The position numbers and the translations under genes are program-made. A stretch of DNA of 64,000 bases from the NCBI GenBank assembly GCA_963788935.1, contig CAWBIM010000003.1, positions 62,001-126,000 on the forward strand, in the 5' to 3' direction. The notes below the pieces were generated by a model that saw nothing but the letters and a program-made list of their open reading frames with translations, was not told the origin of the DNA and ran no database searches. This DNA is from JAOPZW01 sp963788935. Lineage in GTDB: Bacteria > Actinomycetota > Thermoleophilia > Solirubrobacterales > Solirubrobacteraceae. Shown here one piece after another: positions 58,523-64,000 of the stretch. The stretch's first letter is position 1. Every line of letters begins with the position of its first letter.

Positions 58523-58944
58523 AGCTCGAGGCACTCCGTCGCGAGCGCGATCGAGCGCTCGCGCGAGAGGTACGGCAGCACGGTGTCGAGCGCCTCCTCC
58601 TCGGCCACGCCCGCGTCGAAGGCCTCCTCGCCGCGGAAGCCCGCCGCGATCTTCAGCGCCTCGCGCCGGTTCTCGCCCAGGGACGGGAACACGTTGACGA
58701 GGAACTCGCGGTTGGCGATCGGGTGGCCGACCTCGAGCGACGCGTGCCACGCCGCGAGCATCGACAGGTCGTGCTCGTCGAGGTCGGCGACGGCTTTGGC
58801 GTAGTGCGACGCGAGCTCGTGCTCCGGGATCTCGTCGACCCACGCGCGGACGATCTCGCCGAGGAGCTGCCGGCGCGCCTCGCGGCCGACGGACTCGGCG
58901 ATCACGCGGATCGCATCCTGTGGTTCGATGAAGCAGAGGGCCAT
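58489..58944 (-). CDS. Hypothetical helical protein
   Basis: 151 residues, nearly all helix: DAIRVIAESVGREARRQLLGEIVRAWVDEIP, AVADLDEHDLSMLAAWHASLEVGHP, FPSLGENRREALKIAAGFRGEEAFDAGVAEEEALD. No motif or family recognised. GGGAG Shine-Dalgarno before ATG 58944. Shares 34 nt with the end of the HAD gene. Confidence 0.7.
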   Translation of the reverse strand: MALCFIEPQDAIRVIAESVGREARRQLLGEIVRAWVDEIPEHELASHYAKAVADLDEHDLSMLAAWHASLEVGHPIANREFLVNVFPSLGENRREALKIAAGFRGEEAFDAGVAEEEALDTVLPYLSRERSIALATECLELYLWDRLGSDN

Positions 58945-59262
58945 CGGCAACGCTCCCTGACACGTGGGAGTGACGGTGTCGCCCGGAAAGCTAGGTGGCG
59001 CGTCGGACAGCACGGAGGGACTCGGCGCAGGCGACCGGCTGCCGACGTGGGTCACTCGACGAGAACTCGCCGGATAGCGGGGAGAAGTCGTCGCGCGACT
59101 CGCTGCAGAGGAGCGCCGGAGCGCTCGACCCGCCTTCCCTCGCCGCGCCGTCCGCCGGCGCATCGCCCGCACGCGTGCGCCTGAGCGGGACGCCAACCGC
59201 GACCCCGCTTGACGGACCGGCCAGAATCGCGTTCTCGTGAGCGAGGGCATGAGGAGCCAGGC
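58945..59262. other. Gene-free gap with hairpin repeat and promoter
   Basis: Contains the second copy of the 41-nt repeat (59057-59097). CAGAAT at 59222-59227 is a possible -10 for the carnitine operon, whose GTG has a GAGGAG ribosome site. No gene is evident. Confidence 0.6.
59057..59097. repeat. Hairpin repeat, copy 2
   Basis: Gapless match to 8090-8130: identical CGACGAGAACTC start, CCG, CGGGGA and TCGTCGCGCG end. The outer stem is 6 bp (CGACGA/TCGTCG) and the inner stem carries one mismatch, so it is more degenerate than copy 1. Confidence 0.75.
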
Positions 59263-60159
59263 GTGAACCCAGAGGTCTTCATCACCTGCGCGGTGACCGG
59301 CGCGGGCGACACGACGGGCGCGAGCGACAACGTGCCGGTCGCCCCCGCCGACATCGCGGCGGCGGCGATCGAGGCCGCGCGCGCCGGCGCCGCCGTCGCC
59401 CACATCCACGTCCGCGACCCGCAGACCGGCCAGGGCTCGCGCGATCCGGCGCTGTACCGCGAGGTCGTCGAGCGGGTGCGCTCGGCCGACGTCGACGTCG
59501 TCCTCAACCTGACCGCGGGGATGGGCGGCGACCTCGTGCTCGGCGGCCCGGACGCGCCGCTCCCGGCCGACGACGCCGGGACGGACATGATCGGCGCCCG
59601 CGACCGGCTCGTGCACGTCGAGGAGCTGCGCCCGGAGATCTGCACGCTCGACTGCGGCACGATGAACTTCGCCGCCGGCGGCGACTACGTCATGGTCAAC
59701 ACCCCCGCGATGCTGCGGGCGATGGCGCAGCGGATCAAGGACCTCGGCGTGCGGCCCGAGCTCGAGGTCTTCGACACCGGCCACCTCGTGATGGTCAACG
59801 AGATGGTCCGCGACGGCCTGATCGACGACCCGGTCCTCGTCCAGCTCTGCATGGGGATCCCCTACGGCGCGCCGAACGACCCGACGACGCTGCTCGCGCT
59901 CGTGAACCGGCTGCCCGAGAACACGGTGTTCTCGGCGTTCTCGATCGGCCGGATGCAGCTGCCGTACGTCGCGCTCGCGGCCCTCGCCGGCGGCAACGTG
60001 CGGGTCGGCCTCGAGGACAACCTCTACCTCGCGCGCGGCGTGAAGGCGACGAACGGCCAGCTCGTCGAGCGCGCCCGGACGATCCTCGAGGCGATGAACG
60101 TCCGCGTCCTCGGCCCGGACGAGGTCCGCGAGAGGCTCGCGCTGGTCCGGCATGGCTGA
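59263..60159 (+). CDS. Beta-keto acid cleavage enzyme (BKACE), probably for dehydrocarnitine
   Basis: 298 residues of the DUF849/Kce family: VFITCAVTGAGDT, AGAAVAHIHVRDPQTG with the zinc His pair, VLNLTAGMGG, CTLDCGTMNF, EVFDTGHLVMV and VGLEDNLYL. Cleaves a beta-keto acid with acetyl-CoA. Because the next gene is a carnitine dehydrogenase-thioesterase fusion, the substrate is probably 3-dehydrocarnitine, giving betainyl-CoA and acetoacetate. GTG start with GAGGAG; overlaps the next gene by 8 nt. Confidence 0.88.
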   Translation: MNPEVFITCAVTGAGDTTGASDNVPVAPADIAAAAIEAARAGAAVAHIHVRDPQTGQGSRDPALYREVVERVRSADVDVVLNLTAGMGGDLVLGGPDAPLPADDAGTDMIGARDRLVHVEELRPEICTLDCGTMNFAAGGDYVMVNTPAMLRAMAQRIKDLGVRPELEVFDTGHLVMVNEMVRDGLIDDPVLVQLCMGIPYGAPNDPTTLLALVNRLPENTVFSAFSIGRMQLPYVALAALAGGNVRVGLEDNLYLARGVKATNGQLVERARTILEAMNVRVLGPDEVRERLALVRHG

Positions 60160-61621
60160 CCGCCCGCGCACCGTCGCGCTGCTCGGCGGCGGTGTGATCG
60201 GCGGCGGCTGGGCGGCCCGCTTCGCGCTCAACGGGGTCGACGTCCGCCTCTACGACCCGGCCCCGGAGGCGGCGGCGACGGTCGAGGAGATGCTCGCGAA
60301 CGCCCGCCGCGCGCTGCGGCGCCTGACGCTCGCGCCGCTCCCGGCCGAGGGCGCGGTGACGCTCGTCGACACCCCCGAGGAGGCGGTCGCCGGGGCCGAG
60401 TTCGTGCAGGAGAGCGCGCCCGAGCGCGAGGGGCTGAAGGTCGCGCTGCTCGCCGCCGCGAGCCGCGCCGCCGCGCCCGACGTCGTCTTCGCCACCTCGA
60501 CCTCGGGTCTGCTCCCCAGCCGCCTGCAGGCCGACATGGCCCACCCCGAGCGGTTCACCGTCGGCCACCCGTTCAACCCCGTCTACCTGCTGCCACTCGT
60601 CGAGCTCTGCGGCGGCGCGCTGACCGCCCCCGAGACGCTCGACCGCGCGGGCGCGGTGTACCGCTCGGTCGGGATGCGGCCGCTGCCGCTCCGGCGCGAG
60701 ATCGACGCCTTCGTCGCCGACCGCCTGCTCGAGGCGCTCTGGCGCGAGGCGCTGTGGCTCGTCGCCGACGACGTCGCGACGGTCGAGGAGATCGACGACG
60801 CGATCCGCTTCGGGGCCGGCCTGCGCTGGGCGGCGATGGGCACGTTCATGACCTACCGGATCGGCGGCGGCGCGGCCGGGATGCGGCACTTCATGGAGCA
60901 CTTCGGGCCCGCGCTCGAGCTGCCGTGGACGAAGCTGACCGACGTCCCGGAGCTCACGCGCGACCTCGTCGACCGGATCGTCGCCCAGTCGGATGCCCAG
61001 GCGGACGGTCGCGACGTGCGCGAGCTCGAGCGCCTGCGCGACGACTGCCTCGTCTCGCTCATCCAGGGCCTGCGGACCCATGACGTCGGCGCGGGCGCCG
61101 TCCTGGCCGCCTACGAGCGCGCACTGTTCGCCGACGCTCCGGCCGCGGCGCCCGCCGCGACGGACGGGCCGCTGCGGCTGCACGCGACGGTCGTCGCGCC
61201 CGACTGGATCGACTACAACGGCCACGCGCACGAGAGCCGCTACCTGCAGGTCTTCGGCGACACGACCGACGCCCTCCTGCGCCACCTGGGCGTCGACCTC
61301 GACGCGGGCAGCAGCTACTACACGGTCGAGTCCCACCTCTCGCACCTCGGCCAGGCGCGGGCGGACGAGCGCCTGCACACGACGACGCAGGTCCTCGCGT
61401 GCGACCCCAAGCGCCTGCACGTCTTCCACGCGCTGTACCGGACCGACGACGACGCCCTGATCGCGACCGCCGAGCAGATGCTGCTCCACGTCGACACGCG
61501 CACGGAGCGGGCGAGCGCGGCCGATCCGGCCCTGCTCGGGCGGATCGAGGCCCTCGCGGCCGCCCACGCCGCGCTGCCCCGCCCCGAGCGCGCCGGCCGG
61601 TCGATCGGGATCCCGGGCTGA
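60152..61621 (+). CDS. L-carnitine dehydrogenase fused to a thioesterase
   Basis: 489 residues. About 1-320: 3-hydroxyacyl-CoA dehydrogenase-like NAD enzyme (VALLGGGVIGGGWAARFALNG, VQESAPEREGLK, STSGLLPS, HPFNPVYLLPLVE). About 345-489: hotdog thioesterase (LHATVVAPDWIDYNGHAHESRYLQVFGD with the catalytic Asp, and HLGQARADERLHTTTQ). This fusion is known in carnitine degradation, where the C-terminal part hydrolyses betainyl-CoA. With BKACE the operon would turn carnitine into glycine betaine, a compatible solute and nitrogen source. Confidence 0.88.
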   Translation: MADRPRTVALLGGGVIGGGWAARFALNGVDVRLYDPAPEAAATVEEMLANARRALRRLTLAPLPAEGAVTLVDTPEEAVAGAEFVQESAPEREGLKVALLAAASRAAAPDVVFATSTSGLLPSRLQADMAHPERFTVGHPFNPVYLLPLVELCGGALTAPETLDRAGAVYRSVGMRPLPLRREIDAFVADRLLEALWREALWLVADDVATVEEIDDAIRFGAGLRWAAMGTFMTYRIGGGAAGMRHFMEHFGPALELPWTKLTDVPELTRDLVDRIVAQSDAQADGRDVRELERLRDDCLVSLIQGLRTHDVGAGAVLAAYERALFADAPAAAPAATDGPLRLHATVVAPDWIDYNGHAHESRYLQVFGDTTDALLRHLGVDLDAGSSYYTVESHLSHLGQARADERLHTTTQVLACDPKRLHVFHALYRTDDDALIATAEQMLLHVDTRTERASAADPALLGRIEALAAAHAALPRPERAGRSIGIPG

Positions 61622-61628
61622 GCGCGGC

Positions 61629-63023
61629 TCAGGGGGTCTCGACGCCGAACTCGCCCGCGGGACGGCTCGGGGCCGGCGCGGCGGGGCTGACGGTCGAGTG
61701 CGGCGTCGCCGCCGCCGCCGGGGCCGCCGTGCGTGCGCTCGCGGTCGCGGCGCGGGTGGTCGTGGTCGCGGCGGTGGCGCGCGGGAGCGTGGTCGGGGTC
61801 GCCGTCCGGCGCGGCGTCCGCACCGCGGCCGCGCGCGCGCGCCGGTGCCGGACCTTGGCCCGCGGACGGCGCGCGGGCTTCGGCCGGGCCGGCGCGCTCG
61901 TGGTCGTCGTCCGCGCCGGCGTGCCCGTCGGGCGCACCAGGTCGACGACCGTGGGCGTCGTGCCGCGAGCGGGCTGCGCGACGGCGGGCGCCGCGGGCGC
62001 GGTCCGCGGCGTCACGACCGCCTGGTCGATCGCGAACCCGCCGCCCGCCAGCGCCGCGACCGACGCGACGACGGCCGCGGACCGGCCCGGGACGATCCCC
62101 TGGGCCACGGACTGCGCGCGGAACGCGGCGCCCGCGACGCGGTGGCCGAGGTCGCCCCAGAGCGCGTCCCACACCCGCGCCAGCGCGTGGCCCGCGCCCG
62201 GGAACGGCCCGTCGCCCGCGAGGAGCGGCAGGCCGCCGACCGGGAACAGGGCGGCCAGCGGCGCGTTCGCGCCCCGCAGCTCGCGCACCGAGGCCCGGCA
62301 GCCGGCGCAGTTGCGCAGGTGCGGGCGCAGCTCGAGCATCTGCTTCGCCGTCGCCTCGCCGTCGACCATCGCCGAGAGCACCGGCGCCCAGCGCCGGCAC
62401 TCCTCGCCGGCCTCGATCCCGGCGTAGCGGGCGAGGAAGCTCTTGCGCCCCTCGGCGAGGCAGCGGTTGACCTTCGTGTAGGTCCAGCCGGTCGCGTCGC
62501 AGATCTCCTGGTAGCTGTGGCCCGTCGCCTTGAGCCACAGCGCGCGGACCTCCTGCGGCTTGAGGCGCTGGAGCGCCTCGGCCGACCGCGCGACCTGCTC
62601 GAAGCCGAGGACGCGCTCCTCGGGCGACGGCGCGGTGCGGACCTCGATCGCGTCGAGGTCGACGTCCTGGCCGCCGACGATCCGGCAGCGCTGGCGGTTG
62701 ACCGCGAGCGCCTCGTGCTTGACGACGGTGTGCAACCACCCGGCCGCGCGGTCGGCGTCCAGGCGCCGCGCGTGGCGCATGAGGATCTCGAGCCCGCGCT
62801 GGTAGGCGTCCTGGGCGTCGTCGGCGCAGAGGCTGTAGCGGCGCGCCGTGCGCAGCAGCGAGTCGGCGTGGGCCACGATGAGCTCGACGACGAGCGTCTG
62901 GGCCTGCTCCGGGGTGCGCTGTGCCCCGCCCTGGGGATCGGGCGCCGAGAGGTGCGGCTCGAGCTCGGTGGGCGCACTGCCCGGTGGGGCCGCATCCAGC
63001 GGCGCGATGGCGACGTCTTCCAT
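61629..63023 (-). CDS. ECF-like sigma factor fused to a zinc anti-sigma domain and Thr/Ala/Pro tail
   Basis: 464 residues. Sigma region 2 (SLLRTARRYSLCADDAQDAYQRGLEILMRHARR) and region 4 (LKPQEVRALWLKATGHSYQEICDATGWTYTKVNRCLAEGRKSF) occupy about 45-205. Then a zf-HC2-like anti-sigma motif (CRRWAPVLSAMVDGEAT ... LRPHLRNCAGC; H-x3-C-x2-C) at about 210-255, a hydrophobic segment (AAVVASVAALAGGGFAI) and a 150-residue Thr/Ala/Arg tail. A membrane-tethered, self-regulated sigma factor is inferred. Confidence 0.88.
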   Translation of the reverse strand: MEDVAIAPLDAAPPGSAPTELEPHLSAPDPQGGAQRTPEQAQTLVVELIVAHADSLLRTARRYSLCADDAQDAYQRGLEILMRHARRLDADRAAGWLHTVVKHEALAVNRQRCRIVGGQDVDLDAIEVRTAPSPEERVLGFEQVARSAEALQRLKPQEVRALWLKATGHSYQEICDATGWTYTKVNRCLAEGRKSFLARYAGIEAGEECRRWAPVLSAMVDGEATAKQMLELRPHLRNCAGCRASVRELRGANAPLAALFPVGGLPLLAGDGPFPGAGHALARVWDALWGDLGHRVAGAAFRAQSVAQGIVPGRSAAVVASVAALAGGGFAIDQAVVTPRTAPAAPAVAQPARGTTPTVVDLVRPTGTPARTTTTSAPARPKPARRPRAKVRHRRARAAAVRTPRRTATPTTLPRATAATTTTRAATASARTAAPAAAATPHSTVSPAAPAPSRPAGEFGVETP

Positions 63024-63102
63024 GACCGTTCCGTTTCACGATGCGCGGGTTTCGTCCCGCCTAGCCCACGATCGGCCGCTTCTCTCCCCCTTTGCGCCGC
63101 GC

Positions 63103-63129
63103 GTGCGCCGAAATTGCCGCAATTTGCGC
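63103..63129. promoter_or_regulatory. Inverted repeat upstream of the sigma gene
   Basis: TGCGC-CG-AAATTG / CAATTT-GCGCA: 11 paired positions with a 2-nt bulge and 3-nt centre, AT-rich in a GC-rich setting. Possible operator or terminator between the divergent genes. Confidence 0.45.
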
Positions 63130-63248
63130 ACGCGGTGGACGTCCGTTCGGCGTGTGGGCGCCCACCGCGCGCCGGATGCCCGTGGACCCCGGCCGACGGG
63201 TAACCTCGATGACAACCCGCGAACGCGTCCCCGCGCAGGCCCGGTCCG

Positions 63249-63455
63249 ATGCTCCCACTGATGCTCGTCGACACGCCCGACGACCGCTACCGCGGCCGCC
63301 CCGGGTCCCCGTGGGGGCGCGTCCTGCGCCTGCTCGCCGGCGCCGTCGCGTGCTTCCTCGTCGGCGCGTTCATCCTGCCGTGGGTCGGGTTCCTGCTCGA
63401 CATCGGCGCGGTCGTCCTCGTGCTCCTCGCGATCTACGCGCTCGACGACGGCTGA
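63249..63455 (+). CDS. Small two-helix membrane protein
   Basis: 68 residues: charged N terminus (VDTPDDRYRGRPGSPWGR) followed by two hydrophobic helices (VLRLLAGAVACFLVGAFILPWVGFLLDIGAVVLVLLAIYAL). No family recognised. A second ATG at 63261 is an alternative start. Confidence 0.7.
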   Translation: MLPLMLVDTPDDRYRGRPGSPWGRVLRLLAGAVACFLVGAFILPWVGFLLDIGAVVLVLLAIYALDDG

Positions 63456-63461
63456 CGCGGG

Positions 63462-64000
63462 TCAGTCGGCGGGGCCGCCCGCGAGCCAGCGCGCCCCGCG
63501 GGCGTACAGGGCCTCGACCTCGGGTCCCGTCAGGCCGGGCATGTCGCGCTTGACCTCGTAGCCGATCCGGGTCTGGGCGTAGGCGAGGTGGCGGTAGCCC
63601 TCGGGGAAGCGCGCGAGCAGGTCCGGGTCGAGCGTCAGGCGGGCGGACGGGTCGACCGGGTCGAGGCGGTCCTTCTCGTAGATCGGCTGGCGCAGGACGA
63701 GCCCCCACGCGCCGGCGCGGCGCTCGAGGAAGTCGTAGAAGCGCCCGGTGCAGACCACGTCGCACAGCACGCCCTCGACCTCGGCGCGCTGGGAGATCGT
63801 CATCTTCGTCTGGGCGATCGCGCGGTCGCCCGCGAGGTCGACGGCGGTCCCGCCGAGGAAGTGCAGGATCCGGACCCCGCGCTCGAAGCCCTCGCGGCTC
63901 ACGCGGACGAAGTCGTCCGCGCTGCCCTGGAACCACGTCGCCATCATGCGCCCGTCGTCGTGCCAGAGGGTGCGGAAGCGCTTCCAGTCGCCCGCGTCGC
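63462..64000 (-). CDS. SnoaL/NTF2-like protein, 5' end beyond window
   Basis: At least 179 residues and in frame past the right edge (DAGDWKRFRTLWHDDGRMMATWFQGSADDFV), so the ATG at 63947 is internal. NTF2-type features: Trp/Asp at the helix end (WHDDGRMMATWF), then strands TVAVDLAGDRAIAQTKMTISQ-like and FYDFLERRAGAWGLVLRQPIYEKDRLDP. Similar proteins act as dehydratases or isomerases; function not assigned. The C-terminal part (PEGYRHLAYAQTRIGYEV) is a longer tail than the minimal fold. Confidence 0.8.
   Translation of the reverse strand, partial: DAGDWKRFRTLWHDDGRMMATWFQGSADDFVRVSREGFERGVRILHFLGGTAVDLAGDRAIAQTKMTISQRAEVEGVLCDVVCTGRFYDFLERRAGAWGLVLRQPIYEKDRLDPVDPSARLTLDPDLLARFPEGYRHLAYAQTRIGYEVKRDMPGLTGPEVEALYARGARWLAGGPAD

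Overview
The window is very GC-rich (codon third positions almost all G or C) and reads as a Gram-positive, high-GC chromosome. The gene set (GuaB3, HU, FxsA, DUF1206, SufT-like DUF59, WS/DGAT, a CysO/CysM-type sulfur carrier system, carnitine genes, many small zinc-ribbon membrane proteins) and the heavy use of leaderless promoters suggest an actinobacterium, most likely class Thermoleophilia (Solirubrobacter/Conexibacter/Baekduia relatives). This placement is inference from gene content. I see no phage, IS element, CRISPR array, rRNA or convincing tRNA; it is ordinary core and accessory chromosome.

Layout. 1-10.7 kb: purine genes (guaA partial, guaB3), a peptidase E-like gene, a cell-wall operon (LysM protein, D,D-carboxypeptidase, PfkB sugar kinase), HU-pyrF, then murI-rph-rdgB and a Flp-pilin-like protein. 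10.8-22.2 kb: glycosyltransferase, two zinc-ribbon proteins, divergent histone-deacetylase-like gene and nadB, the hyuA/hyuB hydantoinase pair, TauE/SafE exporter, hydroxyisobutyrate-type dehydrogenase. 22.3-28.7 kb: poorly characterised proteins, two divergent PAP2 phosphatases, a diacylglycerol-kinase-like enzyme and DUF1206. 28.7-36.4 kb: a scattered sulfur-carrier set (JAMM peptidase, CysM-type cysteine synthase, CysO-like carrier, rhodanese-ThiF activator) interrupted by a class III aminotransferase, a tiny self-contained transcription unit and a Tat-exported multicopper oxidase. 36.5-41.9 kb: two-component system, SCO1, membrane and cupredoxin-like proteins (a copper/redox theme). 42-58.9 kb: mixed metabolism (CoA transferase, FAD oxidoreductase, ispH, M28 peptidase, acyl-CoA dehydrogenase, WS/DGAT, subtilase, SufT, FxsA). 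59-64 kb: a two-gene carnitine-to-betaine operon, a sigma/anti-sigma fusion, and small proteins.

Three window-wide patterns stand out. (1) At least eight start codons lie exactly 8 nt downstream of a TANNNT hexamer, the geometry expected of leaderless mRNAs; one pair (nadB and the HDAC-like gene) shares a single symmetric -10. (2) Nine places in eight otherwise intact conserved genes carry one extra base, always an insertion, which points to systematic sequence error rather than nine pseudogenes. (3) Operons are stitched together by 4-nt ATGA/GTGA overlaps, including very short upstream ORFs that end in such overlaps. A 41-nt hairpin-forming repeat occurs twice, 51 kb apart, in gene-free gaps.
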